In this document: positions 20,901-30,913 of the stretch, piece by piece | Layout of the letters: each line of letters begins with the position of its first letter | Numbering within the stretch: the stretch's first letter is position 1 | Source of the DNA: Bacteroidota bacterium | Lineage (GTDB): Bacteria; Bacteroidota; Bacteroidia; Sphingobacteriales; Sphingobacteriaceae | Reading direction: 5' to 3' | Assembly: GCA_013288685.1 (NCBI GenBank) | Contig: JABDBM010000002.1 | Coordinates: forward strand, 107,220 to 171,219 | Length of the DNA stretch: 64,000 bases | Notes under the pieces: generated by a model | What the model was told of the DNA's origin: nothing | The model's input: the letters and a program-made list of their open reading frames with translations, nothing else | Database searches by the model: none | Made by a program: the position numbers and the translations under genes

Positions 20901-22634
20901 TGTGTCCAATAGCTCGTCCACATCATGCCGGTTAAGTAACCATGCGTCGTTTTTAATATCAATACCGCGTAAATCAGGGCTTTGCGCAGCAAGTTTGCAT
21001 AATTCGAGCAATTTAAAAGTGCTTACCCGATTTTTTGGCGCGGGGGTAGCAAACTGACTGGCTATGTGCTCGCTCTCCTGCTGTAAATCCAGCAATGCCT
21101 GCTGCGCTGCACGTAACTGTTGTTGTATGGCGGGTTCCTCATGCGGGAAAAAAACTGTAAGCTGACTACCCCAGAAAAGTAACTTTGATGGTACGCCAAT
21201 CTCTGCAAGCCGGGCCTGTATTTTGTCGGCCATGGCTTCGGCTTTTTGCATCCGGTCAATGTCCCAATGATCAATTTGCTCCAGCGGGATTTTGGGCAAT
21301 TCAATTTTGGCAGTAATGTTATAAATCCCCAGCAAAAAACCTATTACCTTTTGCGGCGAGAAATTGCTGCCTAAAATAGCATTGTTAATAGCTGTGCAAT
21401 AGTCATTCAATTCTTTACGGTAAGCGCCCAGCAGCGTCAGTTCCTGGTTTAACTGGGTAACAGTGGGCTTACCTAATTCCATTACCCGCCGCAGTTCTTC
21501 CAACAAATCTTTTTTATTGGCTTTGTGGCTGTGCAGTTCAAGGCAGGCCTCGCCCAGGTTTATGGCATCCATGCGTCGTTTTACAACCTCCAGCGCAGCC
21601 ATTTTTTCGGCCACAAACAATACCTTTTTGCCTTGTCCTACAGCATCAGCTATGATATTAGTAATGGTTTGCGATTTGCCTGTACCGGGCGGCCCCTGTA
21701 TCACCATGTTGCGACCTTCGTGCACTGCCAGCATGGCCAGCACCTGCGAGCTATCAGCATCCACCACCTGGAAAAGTCCGTTGGCGTTGGTTTCAGTGTC
21801 CAACTGATCCTCGTCTGTGGCGGTGGGCGCCTGCTCATGAAAACCATCGTCAAATAGCGCTATCAGGTTTTGATGGGCGTAAGGTTTGCTTTCATCGGGC
21901 CATTTTTCGCTGTCAAGATCGTGATAGAGCATAAATTTCCCGAATGAGAAAAAGCCAAGCTCCATGGCATCCGGATCCATTTTCCATTTTATGTTGCGTG
22001 CAACCCGGCCAGCAATATCAGCCAGATAATCATCAATATTAAAATCGTCCGCTTCGGGTATATCGGGGATGGTAATATTAAAATCCGCCATCATTTTGGC
22101 CTGTAATGATAGGTTTGCGCCAATTTCACTACCAGTATACCGCAGCCTAAACCGCTCATTGGCGCTCGACCGCTCCAGCGATACCGGAATCAACACCAAT
22201 GGCGCCAGCCGAACATCTTCATTATTACCATCCTCATACCAGTTGAGCGTACCTAAGGATAAGTATAGCGTGTTTATGCCCTGTTCTTCGATACTGGTTT
22301 TGGCAAAATAATAGGTGTTTAATAGTTTAACCTGAAGTTTTTGCTCCGTTTCGCTGGTTTGCAGTTTGGTATCGCGATAGCTTTCCTGCGATACAGGTTG
22401 CGGCAAAACCGGGAGATCATTGTCTTCTTCGGTGGTTGCCGGGTCCGGTAGCCCCAAAAAGGTCATCGCCTTGTTTTGACTCACCAAAATATCATAAATA
22501 TAGCGCGACTTTTCCTGTATAATGTGCAGTCCCCTTGCTTTGGAGGCTTTGTAATTTAACAAAGGGTTGCGCAATCCCAAATCCAGCAACTCCTTACGCG
22601 AGGCCTCCAAACCGGCCAGTATCGTTTCGTTCAT
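17967..22634 (-). CDS. DUF4011 domain-containing superfamily 1 helicase with C-terminal PD-(D/E)XK/Vsr-like nuclease and DUF3320-like region
   Basis: LLDLGLRNPLLNYK (DUF4011); Walker A IQGPPGTGKSQT; DEAS motif II; NVQGDERDVIYIS and RRLNVLITRAK helicase motifs; nuclease segment YIDLAIVDPLNPGRYIIGIECDGDAY...GWKIFRIWSTDW. Confidence 0.88.
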   Translation of the reverse strand: MNETILAGLEASRKELLDLGLRNPLLNYKASKARGLHIIQEKSRYIYDILVSQNKAMTFLGLPDPATTEEDNDLPVLPQPVSQESYRDTKLQTSETEQKLQVKLLNTYYFAKTSIEEQGINTLYLSLGTLNWYEDGNNEDVRLAPLVLIPVSLERSSANERFRLRYTGSEIGANLSLQAKMMADFNITIPDIPEADDFNIDDYLADIAGRVARNIKWKMDPDAMELGFFSFGKFMLYHDLDSEKWPDESKPYAHQNLIALFDDGFHEQAPTATDEDQLDTETNANGLFQVVDADSSQVLAMLAVHEGRNMVIQGPPGTGKSQTITNIIADAVGQGKKVLFVAEKMAALEVVKRRMDAINLGEACLELHSHKANKKDLLEELRRVMELGKPTVTQLNQELTLLGAYRKELNDYCTAINNAILGSNFSPQKVIGFLLGIYNITAKIELPKIPLEQIDHWDIDRMQKAEAMADKIQARLAEIGVPSKLLFWGSQLTVFFPHEEPAIQQQLRAAQQALLDLQQESEHIASQFATPAPKNRVSTFKLLELCKLAAQSPDLRGIDIKNDAWLLNRHDVDELLDTGKRYAGLQQEYKDILMPEAWDQNVLEIRQNLMAYGDKWYKTFIGGYRNSNKQLAALCKTPLPPDAAGKIRYIDAISESRQLKNTLTELEPLAMQLFGKNWLKQRSDWAALQKIAVYMANLQEAVADGAVPPVIINYLDHVKNGEAAQKSAELLSGKLNQQQGTLQAFMDRIKMDLAVRSPGISLDQLYFQAQLQTMEQWISHFAEIQKVIAWNNLTNTATEEHLSFLTAACLEWNGAAEHLKTALQKTWYEYLIEQAFSLNPALIKFERASHEEVVEKFRRMDMLNLQYNRVLVALKHWENVPRQQAGGQVNVLRGEFNKKSRLMPIRKLIQEAGLAIQAIKPVMMMSPMSIAAFLPPASIEFDLVIFDEASQVRPVEALGAIMRGKQLVVVGDSKQLPPTSFFDRMNTDIDDEDNVTADMQSILGMCDAQGAHQQMLRWHYRSQHESLISLSNREFYEDKLVIFPSPGHRQRMGLVFHYLEHAIYDRGKTRANAIEAEAVADAVIAHAINNPKQSLGVVAFSTAQMQAIQNTLESRRRKSPDAESFFGSHAHEPFFIKNLENVQGDERDVIYISIGYGKIENGSVPMSFGPLNNEGGERRLNVLITRAKMRCEVFTNITADDIKITALTKFGVKALKSFLYFAQHGRFDMQGAVLAPTPRPFEDEVAGHLTAKGYTVRKKVGSEAFYIDLAIVDPLNPGRYIIGIECDGDAYALAKSARDRDRLRKQVLETMGWKIFRIWSTDWFRNPKQELDRLIIAIEKAKEQTQLDDAEEEEQNEILTVSREHLKPASSSVPPYVFAKLPAEVAIQELNLYSFARLAGWITEIVRVEGPVHFDEMTRRMAEAAKIARVNSRVKYTLTQASAYAQQIGTIKIIVDFLWHPDMEMPVIRDRSALPVTSKKLQYIAPEEMNLAIQKVVEEAVAIQPEAAVLFIARLFGFARVTEEMKRDVLNSIELALALGIVLIDGGFLKKGEGR

Positions 22635-22787
22635 TTAGTGCTTTAAAATCTTAAACTTAGTAAAAAAAAATCATTCACTTCGTGGTCATTGAGTCATTTC
22701 ACTGCGTTGTCATTCAGTCATTAACGCGTTATCACTGAATTATTATATCAACCAAACAATGACTCAATGACCAAATGACTCAATGAT

Positions 22788-23681
22788 TCACCTAACCGGT
22801 TCAATAAATATCTGTTTTATCCTCGGGAACTCCATCTGTATGGTTTTGGTGATCCGCTCAATAGCATCGGTAATTTGCCGGGTAGTAAGATTTGGCTTAA
22901 AAACAGTGTTCAGGTGCAATAATACTTCTTCCGGCCCCATATACATACTAAAATGCTTCTTCACTTTTAAAACTGCCTCATCGGCCTGTGTAAGCACTAC
23001 TATTTTTCGTAATGTTTTACGGCTGGTTGTTTCGCCCATCAGCAGGCTTTTACTTTCCCGAACCAACACAGCCGAAATCGTTATCAATATCAATCCGATT
23101 AGCATAGACGCAGCGCTGTCATAATATGGATTATGAAGCAGGTGACCTAAAAACACACCTAAAAAAGCTACTATGAGGCCTGTCATATCGCCAACGTCGC
23201 CTAAAAGCACAATAATTACCGATGGGTCCTTGGTTTGCTTGACCGCCCTCCAAAAAGAAAGATGCCCGCGTTGTTTGTTAAACGTTTTTAACGCCGTGTA
23301 AAGCGAAACCGCATTAAACACAAAGGCAATGGCTAAAACACTGTAATCCCACGCCTCGTTGCCATCCAGCATGGGTTGCTGCAGCCGCATCAATCCTTCA
23401 TAAAAGGAAACGCACCCCCCCAAAACAAAGATCATTAGCGATACGATAAAGGACCAGAAGTACAGCTCCTTGCCATAACCAAACGGGCGGTCGAGGTCTG
23501 GCTTTCTTGAACTTGTTTTTATCCCCCAAATCAACAGCACCTGGCTGGCGGCATCAATTATAGAATGTATGCCTTCCGATACCATCGATGCACTGCCGGT
23601 AAATGCAGCCGCAATAAATTTTGATATAGCGATGAGCAGATCGACCGCTAAGGAAACATAAATAAATAAGCGCGACTTCAT
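22788..23681 (-). CDS. Cation diffusion facilitator family transporter
   Basis: CDF TM pattern; SMVSEGIHSIIDAASQVLLIWGI; DPSVIIVLLGDVGDMTGLIVA. Confidence 0.9.
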   Translation of the reverse strand: MKSRLFIYVSLAVDLLIAISKFIAAAFTGSASMVSEGIHSIIDAASQVLLIWGIKTSSRKPDLDRPFGYGKELYFWSFIVSLMIFVLGGCVSFYEGLMRLQQPMLDGNEAWDYSVLAIAFVFNAVSLYTALKTFNKQRGHLSFWRAVKQTKDPSVIIVLLGDVGDMTGLIVAFLGVFLGHLLHNPYYDSAASMLIGLILITISAVLVRESKSLLMGETTSRKTLRKIVVLTQADEAVLKVKKHFSMYMGPEEVLLHLNTVFKPNLTTRQITDAIERITKTIQMEFPRIKQIFIEPVR

Positions 23682-23825
23682 GGATATTTATAAATACGTG
23701 TCCTGTTTAATTTATTTAATAACAGCAATATACCTAAGATGTTGGCATTTCTTTCAGCAACTCATTCTTTTTTACAAAACTAAAACACCATCACCGGGTT
23801 TTCTTAAAATCTGCAACCCAATTAA

Positions 23826-24563
23826 ATGATATATACAGGTACAAGTGGCTTGGTACTTCCGGTTCCTAATAAACAGGCATTTCCGCCCGAATTTCAGGAT
23901 AAAAGCCGCCTTACTTATTATGCTTCACGATTCAACAGCATTGAGATCAACAGTTCATTTTATAAAGTACCGATGGTGTCGACCGTTAAAAAATGGGCCG
24001 AAAGTGTGCCGGATAACTTTCAGTTCACTTTTAAGTTGTGGCGTCAGATTACCCACAACAAGCAACTCGCTTTTGAAGCCGCAGATGTGGAGCATTTTAT
24101 GAATGTGATTAATAACACGGGCGATAAGAGCGGATGTTTGCTGATACAATTTCCAAAAAGCATAACCATAGCCAGCGCCACTCAGCTTGAAAAGTTATTG
24201 TCATCAATACAGGCGGCTAATCCGCAACATCAATGGAAGGTGGCCGTTGAGTTTCGCAGCCCAACCTGGTATCAACAGGGCGTTTATGATTTATTGGCTT
24301 ATTACCAGGCAGGTATTGTACTGCATGATATGCCTGCATCAATAACGCCGTTAATTCATGTAAACCAAACCTTTGTTTATCTGCGCTTTCATGGCCCGAA
24401 CGGTAGCTATAAGGGCAGTTATAATGATGATTTTTTACACGAATATGCCTTGTATATAAAGGAATGGCAGGATGAGGGCAAAACAGTTTATGTCTATTTT
24501 AACAACACCGTGGGAGATGCTGTTAAAAATCTAATCACACTTAAACAATTTATTAACGGTTGA
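23826..24563 (+). CDS. DUF72 domain-containing protein
   Basis: YTGTSGLV...SRFNSIEINSSFYKVP...YLRFHGP...VYVYFNNT typical of DUF72. Confidence 0.92.
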   Translation: MIYTGTSGLVLPVPNKQAFPPEFQDKSRLTYYASRFNSIEINSSFYKVPMVSTVKKWAESVPDNFQFTFKLWRQITHNKQLAFEAADVEHFMNVINNTGDKSGCLLIQFPKSITIASATQLEKLLSSIQAANPQHQWKVAVEFRSPTWYQQGVYDLLAYYQAGIVLHDMPASITPLIHVNQTFVYLRFHGPNGSYKGSYNDDFLHEYALYIKEWQDEGKTVYVYFNNTVGDAVKNLITLKQFING

Positions 24564-25044
24564 GCCAATAAAAAGAAAAATTGAGTACGCCAGCAAAAAT
24601 AACCCACAATAGATATGGTATCAAAAACCAGGCGGCTGCGTTATTTATTTTACCGAACGCTTTGATATTTAAAACAATACTCACAATAAGCGCTAAAATA
24701 ACAATGAATCCGGCCAAAATTTGGTGAAAATTAAAAAACACTACCGACCATGATGCATTTAAAATTAGCTGAACAAAATAAATAAACCTCGCTTTAACAT
24801 AATCAATCCTTTTGCGGCGATGGTACCAGGCCAGGTAGGCGGCGAAAGCAATCATGATATATAAAAAAGTCCAAACCGGTGCAAAAATGGCGTTGGGCGG
24901 GTTAAATGTTGGTTTATGTAAACCAAGATACCAACCCTTAATTTGCGATTCGGAAAAAAAACCTGTTATAGCAGCGATGCTTAGCGTAATGGACATACTG
25001 ATAATAAAAGGAAAAAATTTAAAAGGCTTGCCGCTATCGGTCAT
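24553..25044 (-). CDS. TspO/MBR family protein
   Basis: WYLGLHKPTFNPPNAIFAPVWTFLYIMIAFAAYLAW, five-TM TspO pattern. Confidence 0.92.
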   Translation of the reverse strand: MTDSGKPFKFFPFIISMSITLSIAAITGFFSESQIKGWYLGLHKPTFNPPNAIFAPVWTFLYIMIAFAAYLAWYHRRKRIDYVKARFIYFVQLILNASWSVVFFNFHQILAGFIVILALIVSIVLNIKAFGKINNAAAWFLIPYLLWVIFAGVLNFSFYWLNR

Positions 25045-25111
25045 AGGTTAGATGAATAAAAATATTTAAAAGTAATAAGCAATTTAGGAGCAATTTTGTT
25101 TTTTTTTGTTT

Positions 25112-26530
25112 TTAAGCTTCCTCCCCTCCCACAAAAAACTGCTTATTAAAATTCACCAAATAAAGTTCGCTGGTGGCCCGGGTACAAGCGGTATAAAACC
25201 AGCGTAAAAAATCAGTGTTCACCATTTCGTCGGTTAAATAACCCTGATCTACGAAAACAGCGTCCCATTGGCCCCCCTGGGCCTTGTGGCAGGTAATGGC
25301 ATAAGCAAATTTTATTTGCAGGGCATTGTAATAGGGATTTAGTTTTAGTTCCTTCCATTTATCGCGTTTGGCGGGGATATGATCGTAATCCTTCATCGCT
25401 TCCAGGTATAATCTTTTCTGATCATCGGGCAGCAGCGCAGGTGCTTCGGAGTAAAGTGTATCGAGTAGTATCTTACAATCCAGCACAGGGTCTTCTGCGT
25501 AATCAATAAACTCAAGCTGCACATCGGCAAAGCGGAAACCATACATATCCTCAATACGGCGCACTTTTTTTATGCGGGCAATATCGCCATTGGCAATAAA
25601 GCCGGTGCTTTTTTCCTCTTCATCCTGCATCCAGAAATAGTTGTTTTTCACCACCATTACCTGGTCGCCGCCGGTAAGCTCTTCTTCGCGGTATAATATA
25701 CGCGCCCGTATTTGCCGGTTATAGGCATTAGCATTTTTGTTCGAGCGGCAAATGATTAGCGTATTATCGTGCCCGTATTTGCTATAGGCATAGTTAAGCC
25801 CCTCTTCCAGCATATCGCCCCCCATGCGAAACATATCGCTATATCCTTTGGTGACAATTTGTGGCATCTTCTCTTTTTTCTTGCGGATAATATCGCGCAC
25901 ACGGGTAACATTAAATAAAATGCCTGAATCTTTTTGCTGGCGCAGTACATCAGTTAGTTCGAAGCTAAAAACATCCAGTCCGAATTTATCTTTCATGTTT
26001 TTCACATCCAGCGCCGGGCTATCCTCCGAACCGACAGGGGGCAACTGTGCGGTATCGCCCACCAGCATCAGTTTGCAGTTTTTCCCGTTGTAAACAAACC
26101 TTAACAGATCAAACAACAAGGAACCCTTTTGATTAAGGCCAATTTCGTCCGAAATCATGGATGCTTCGTCAACAATAAACAGTGTATTATCGGCCAGATT
26201 ATCGCCAATTAAAAAACCTTCATCAACATTAAACGCCGTTTTTTTGCGATAAATGCGTTTATGAATAGTAAAGGCCTTACGGCCCGAGTAGGCAGTGATT
26301 ACTTTTGCCGCCCTACCGGTAGGTGCCAGCAACACATACTTAAAATTATATGCCCGCAAAGCTTTTGTTAATGCGCCTAAAACAGTGGTTTTACCTGTCC
26401 CGGCGTAGCCCTTCAAAATGAAGCATTCGTCGCCATTATTAGTTAGCAAAAACGTGTGCAGTTTGCCAAAAAGCTCCAATTGTTGCGGCGTAGCTTCGTG
26501 CGGGAATGCTTTTTGGATATAATCGGACAC
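25112..26530 (-). CDS. AAA family ATP-dependent RecD-like DNA helicase
   Basis: GYAGTGKTTVLGAL, DEASM, GDTAQLPPVG, UvrD_C_2 motif AYAITCHKAQGGQWDAVFVDQ. Confidence 0.92.
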   Translation of the reverse strand: MSDYIQKAFPHEATPQQLELFGKLHTFLLTNNGDECFILKGYAGTGKTTVLGALTKALRAYNFKYVLLAPTGRAAKVITAYSGRKAFTIHKRIYRKKTAFNVDEGFLIGDNLADNTLFIVDEASMISDEIGLNQKGSLLFDLLRFVYNGKNCKLMLVGDTAQLPPVGSEDSPALDVKNMKDKFGLDVFSFELTDVLRQQKDSGILFNVTRVRDIIRKKKEKMPQIVTKGYSDMFRMGGDMLEEGLNYAYSKYGHDNTLIICRSNKNANAYNRQIRARILYREEELTGGDQVMVVKNNYFWMQDEEEKSTGFIANGDIARIKKVRRIEDMYGFRFADVQLEFIDYAEDPVLDCKILLDTLYSEAPALLPDDQKRLYLEAMKDYDHIPAKRDKWKELKLNPYYNALQIKFAYAITCHKAQGGQWDAVFVDQGYLTDEMVNTDFLRWFYTACTRATSELYLVNFNKQFFVGGEEA

Positions 26531-26696
26531 GAGTTGGGTTGATTAAGTTGGATTTAGTTGATTGGGTTGATTCAGTTAACAACTATTTAATTAATAACGC
26601 AAACTTAATTCTTAAATCAATTAAAGCTGTCAAATTCAGTCTTGATTATTTATTTTCATGAAAGCTATTCAACTTATTCAACTCAACATAACCCAA

Positions 26697-27218
26697 TCAT
26701 CCCTTCTCCCCTCTGGCTCTAAAAAAATAATAAGTCTGGCTGCTGTAGCTAAACACCACCACGATAATAGTGGTTAGAATTTTTGACGGCGTAGGATACC
26801 ACCCCAAATAGTCGACAAAAAATTTGAGCAGCGCATAGTTGAAGAATATACAGATAACCACCACCAAAATATACCTCTGCAACTGGCTCCGGCCATTTAG
26901 TCCCGATTCCTGGAAGACGACGTATCGGTTTAAAAAGAACCCGGTTGGCAGCGAAATACTTAGTGCGGAAAACAACGCAGCAATATGCGGGCTTAAAGTA
27001 AAAAAGCCCAGTGTTACCAAATGTCCTTTAAAAATAAAATTATAGGCGATAGAAAAAAGAGAGATATCAAGCGCCGTATTTGCGCCTCCACAGGCAGCGT
27101 ATCTGAATGTTTGCAGCGGCATAATTTTTTTGAAAATAGGATAAAAAAAATCTATCAGCCGCAAAATAAACAGCCTGATGCTTTCATGAATTCTCTTCCA
27201 CAAGGGGTATTCTGTCAT
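26697..27218 (-). CDS. GtrA family membrane protein
   Basis: FRYAACGGANTALDISLFSIAYNF..., four TM; ATG at 27218 preferred. Confidence 0.85.
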   Translation of the reverse strand: MTEYPLWKRIHESIRLFILRLIDFFYPIFKKIMPLQTFRYAACGGANTALDISLFSIAYNFIFKGHLVTLGFFTLSPHIAALFSALSISLPTGFFLNRYVVFQESGLNGRSQLQRYILVVVICIFFNYALLKFFVDYLGWYPTPSKILTTIIVVVFSYSSQTYYFFRARGEKG

Positions 27219-27367
27219 TTTAAATATGGATTGGGGCTGAATATAACAATTTCGGAATGGTTGAGCTATTAAATTATTTTTCAAGTTCTTAAAAAAAACG
27301 CAACCAATAATTTTCGTTTGCGTATAGCGATTTACATATTACAATTTTAAGACCTAAAGCTAACGTT

Positions 27368-28615
27368 ATGAAAAAAATTTATCTTGAGTTTCTAAGAGGA
27401 ATTTCATCAGTGTTCATCCTTGGTTGGCATTTAATTTTCCTTGCGCCTACCGGTCACCCCACAAGATTTGCAGGTTATTGGGGCACAGATGCTTTGATGT
27501 TATTTTTCATGCTATCGGGGCTGGTAATCAATATGTCTCAAAGTACTAAGCCAAAAACTACCATCCCTTTCTTAACCAACCGTTTTATTAGAATTTATCC
27601 GCAATTCCTGATTGGGATATTATTGGCATTCATTGCATTATATATTACAAATACCACATTTCCATCCATAAAAACTACTATAGGTAACCTTTTCCTGGTG
27701 AGCACCATGAACGATTATATGGGTTACATCGTCCCAAGTATTCAAAGCAACCTCGCTGTATGGTCATTGTCATTCGAGGTTGCATTTTATGTGCTTTTTG
27801 CATTCACCATTGGCCGGTATCAAAAAAAAGCACTGATATGTTGGTTCATGATTTCGTTGATTGCCATACCACTTCATTTTTTAAGATCAGATCGTGACGT
27901 TTTTACACATGCCATCGCTATTTTTTCATTTTCATCTATCTGGCTGGTAGGCTATTATATTTATGAATACCGTCACCTCATTTATACCGATAAATATGTT
28001 GTACTCTTTAGTCTTGGAGTTCTGCCCTTAATTTCGCGAATGCATTTTTCCGCAAACTTTTATGATCCATTCCGTTATTTTATCTTTGCTATTTTTGCCA
28101 TCCCGTTCTTCCGTTACTGTTTACAATTACCACCCGCCGGCAAAAAAATAAAGATAATTTATGTGGTGATACCCCATATTCTTATTGTTTTTGCCGCTTT
28201 AACTATACGTTATTTGCCGCTTAAAAACGCCATTGCATACAGCACTTTGCCATACGTTTATATAGGTTTGGGCTATCTGGCTGACGTGTTAAAAATTAAT
28301 GCAAGGCTAAAAGATTTTATCAATAAATCGGGTGCTATTATGGGTAAATATTCATATTCGTTATATATCAGCCATTTCCCAATCGTATTTATTTTTTCTA
28401 AGCTAATGCATAACATTTGGGGCTATGTATTTTTTTGCCTTCCGGTTGTTTTTGTTGTTGCATACAGCCTTGAAACCTGGTTGCAACCTGCTGTAGTAAA
28501 ATATTTTAGAAAAGCGAAAGCCATGGTGCCTGCTACAGAGTCCACTGCGGGCAATTACCCTGAAACAATTTCGCCCTATTTATTCCCTGCAGGCAGGCCC
28601 GAAATAATCGCATAA
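27368..28615 (+). CDS. Acyltransferase 3 family protein
   Basis: LEFLRGISSVFILGWHLIFL, WSLSFEVAFYVLFA, GKYSYSLYISHFP. Confidence 0.9.
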   Translation: MKKIYLEFLRGISSVFILGWHLIFLAPTGHPTRFAGYWGTDALMLFFMLSGLVINMSQSTKPKTTIPFLTNRFIRIYPQFLIGILLAFIALYITNTTFPSIKTTIGNLFLVSTMNDYMGYIVPSIQSNLAVWSLSFEVAFYVLFAFTIGRYQKKALICWFMISLIAIPLHFLRSDRDVFTHAIAIFSFSSIWLVGYYIYEYRHLIYTDKYVVLFSLGVLPLISRMHFSANFYDPFRYFIFAIFAIPFFRYCLQLPPAGKKIKIIYVVIPHILIVFAALTIRYLPLKNAIAYSTLPYVYIGLGYLADVLKINARLKDFINKSGAIMGKYSYSLYISHFPIVFIFSKLMHNIWGYVFFCLPVVFVVAYSLETWLQPAVVKYFRKAKAMVPATESTAGNYPETISPYLFPAGRPEIIA

Positions 28616-28683
28616 AAAATGTAACCAAAAATTCAAAGTTTCGTATAAAGTTTCTGAGCATAGGGCACTCGGCGTTTATCAAA

Positions 28684-29985
28684 ATGACTATGAAGAAACT
28701 TTACCTTGAGTTTATACGTGGTGCTGCAGCTATAACTGTGCTTGTATATCATTTTTTGGAGTTGCAAACGCTCCGGAACCATTCCAAACATTTTTATTTT
28801 GCCAATTGGGGTACCGATGCCGTTATTATATTTTTCATCCTATCGGGCGTTGTTATTAATATTTCGCAAACCAATAATCCTAAGGAAAAAGGTCAGTTTT
28901 TAGGCAACCGTTTACTTCGTATTTACCCGCAATTGGTTACCGGTTTAATTTTGGGTTTGGCAGTATTGTATGTAACCCAGTCCGAATTACCATCCGTCGG
29001 CACCATAGCCGGCAATTTTCTGATGATCAGCGCTATAAAAAGCTATATGATCAATATAGTCCCTTGTATTGAAAGCAATAGCCCATTGTGGAGTATATCA
29101 TACGAAATTGTGTTTTATCTCCTTTTTGCTTTGTCTATTGGTAAATATCAAAAAAAGGCGGTTGTAGCGTGGTTTATAACCGCGCTTTGCGTAATGCCAC
29201 TTTACTATTTGCAAATTGGCCCTGATGTTTTAAAGCACTTTGTAGCAGTACTGGCATTTTCGTCTATTTGGCTTACCGGCTATTATGTTTATCAGTTCCG
29301 TAATAAATTTTATGTCAACAAGTATACCGCTTTGTTTAGCGCAGGTACGTTGCCATTAATTTCGCGGATGCATATCTCTTCCATCTATTACGATCCGGCC
29401 AAGTATCTGTTGTTTGCTGTATTTGCAATTCCGTTTTTTAGATTTTGTTTGCAAACGCGAAAACAAGGTAAAAAAATCAATCTCTTTTATTTAATAATTC
29501 CTTACCTGCCAGTTGTTTATATTGTGTTTAATCAACCTTACTTAACATTTACCAGTTTCGCTCTGTATAGTATTTTACCAGCAGTTTTAATGAGCATTTG
29601 CTTTGTTGTCGATATCCTAAAAATTAAAGCCGTAGTTATCAATTTTATTAACAGTACGGGTAACTTTTTAGGTAAATATTCCTACTCAATATATATTTGC
29701 CATTACCCTGTGTTGTTCTTTTTTGCAGCATTTGTTCATAACCCTGTGTTAAACCTGCTGCTAAGTGTTGCTTGCATTGCCCTTATTGCTTACGGCCTCG
29801 AAACTTATTTGCAGCCCGCCGTGGTAAGTTATTTCAGAAGACCACAAGCCGCCGGTCAATCGCCTGTTTTCAGCTTCCGGGCATGGCTTAAACCTGCCTT
29901 TGAACTGGCATTAGTGAAACGAATAATCGTATCGTTAATGACTACTGTTGTTTGGTTGCTGCTACTCCCATTCCATAACCGTTAG
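28684..29985 (+). CDS. Acyltransferase 3 family protein (tandem paralogue)
   Basis: Collinear with the upstream gene: LEFIRGAAAITVLVYHFLEL, WSISYEIVFYLLFA, GKYSYSIYICHYP. Confidence 0.9.
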   Translation: MTMKKLYLEFIRGAAAITVLVYHFLELQTLRNHSKHFYFANWGTDAVIIFFILSGVVINISQTNNPKEKGQFLGNRLLRIYPQLVTGLILGLAVLYVTQSELPSVGTIAGNFLMISAIKSYMINIVPCIESNSPLWSISYEIVFYLLFALSIGKYQKKAVVAWFITALCVMPLYYLQIGPDVLKHFVAVLAFSSIWLTGYYVYQFRNKFYVNKYTALFSAGTLPLISRMHISSIYYDPAKYLLFAVFAIPFFRFCLQTRKQGKKINLFYLIIPYLPVVYIVFNQPYLTFTSFALYSILPAVLMSICFVVDILKIKAVVINFINSTGNFLGKYSYSIYICHYPVLFFFAAFVHNPVLNLLLSVACIALIAYGLETYLQPAVVSYFRRPQAAGQSPVFSFRAWLKPAFELALVKRIIVSLMTTVVWLLLLPFHNR

Positions 29986-30015
29986 AGGAATCTGATCAAA
30001 TTTTTTCCAGCTTTA

Positions 30016-30043
30016 CAGCGAAAACCTTACCGGGTTTTCGCTG
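30016..30043 (+). terminator. Rho-independent terminator-like hairpin
   Basis: CAGCGAAAACC-ttaccg-GGTTTTCGCTG followed by TTTTCGTTTT. Confidence 0.75.
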
Positions 30044-30106
30044 TTTTCGTTTTAATATTTGGCGTATGTTTATTTATTATAAAAATAATTACTTTTGTTA
30101 ATCTAC

Positions 30107-30913
30107 ATGAGCAGCAACAACTACACAGATAATTCGTTCAATTTATACCAGGCTTATAGCTACACCTTGTTATTACAGGTTGACGCTACATCATTTAGTT
30201 ATGCGGTTGTATATCAAAACCGGTTGCTGGTTTCGGCGCAAAACTGTTCTTTAAATGAGCTTTCCCGTCCGCAACAACTGGCTGATTTACTGTCGGCTAC
30301 CTATAAAAAAGTAATTATAGGCTTACCAGCAACCGGGTTAACCCTGGTACCAAAAAGCTTATTCAGCGAAGAACGTATTGCGGCTTTTGCCCGTTACCTT
30401 GATGTTAAGGAAACCGAGAAAGTATTGGCCCAACCGCTGGACGACCAAAACGTAATTATTTATAAAACCAATGCTAATTTGATTGCAGCGGTAGAGAAAT
30501 TCAATCTGGGCAACACCGTATATACCGCGAAGGGCTGGATAAAAGCGGTTGCCAAAGGTAATCCCGGTAGTAACAACCTGTACCTGGAGATTGGAAAAAA
30601 TACAGTTCAGCTATTATATTTTTCGTTAGGAAGCCTGCGTTTTTACAACACTTTTGAATTCGGTAGCGAAGATGAGCTGGTTTATTTTGCCACGTTTGTT
30701 TGCGAAGAACTGAATTTAAAACCACTGCAAACTACATTAGTTTTAAGTGGCGAAATAAGCCTGGGCGATAAAAATATGAACCGGCTGAGCGATTTCTTTA
30801 TAAAAGTTCAATTAAATACCACGCAGGTTTTAGAGTTACCCGGCCAAATTCCGGGGCATAAATTCCTGTCGCTTGCTGCTTTATCGTTATGCGGATCATC
30901 GGAGGCACTTTAA
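30107..30913 (+). CDS. DUF3822 family protein
   Basis: Family-like sequence and position immediately upstream of rsmD; ATG at 30107. Confidence 0.75.
   Translation: MSSNNYTDNSFNLYQAYSYTLLLQVDATSFSYAVVYQNRLLVSAQNCSLNELSRPQQLADLLSATYKKVIIGLPATGLTLVPKSLFSEERIAAFARYLDVKETEKVLAQPLDDQNVIIYKTNANLIAAVEKFNLGNTVYTAKGWIKAVAKGNPGSNNLYLEIGKNTVQLLYFSLGSLRFYNTFEFGSEDELVYFATFVCEELNLKPLQTTLVLSGEISLGDKNMNRLSDFFIKVQLNTTQVLELPGQIPGHKFLSLAALSLCGSSEAL

Noticed and set aside
22684-22772. TGGTCATTGAGTCATT / AATGACTCAATGACCA inverted repeat as an operator
   Set aside because: Looks like another low-information intergenic repeat between two unrelated minus-strand genes; no supporting regulator or second copy seen.
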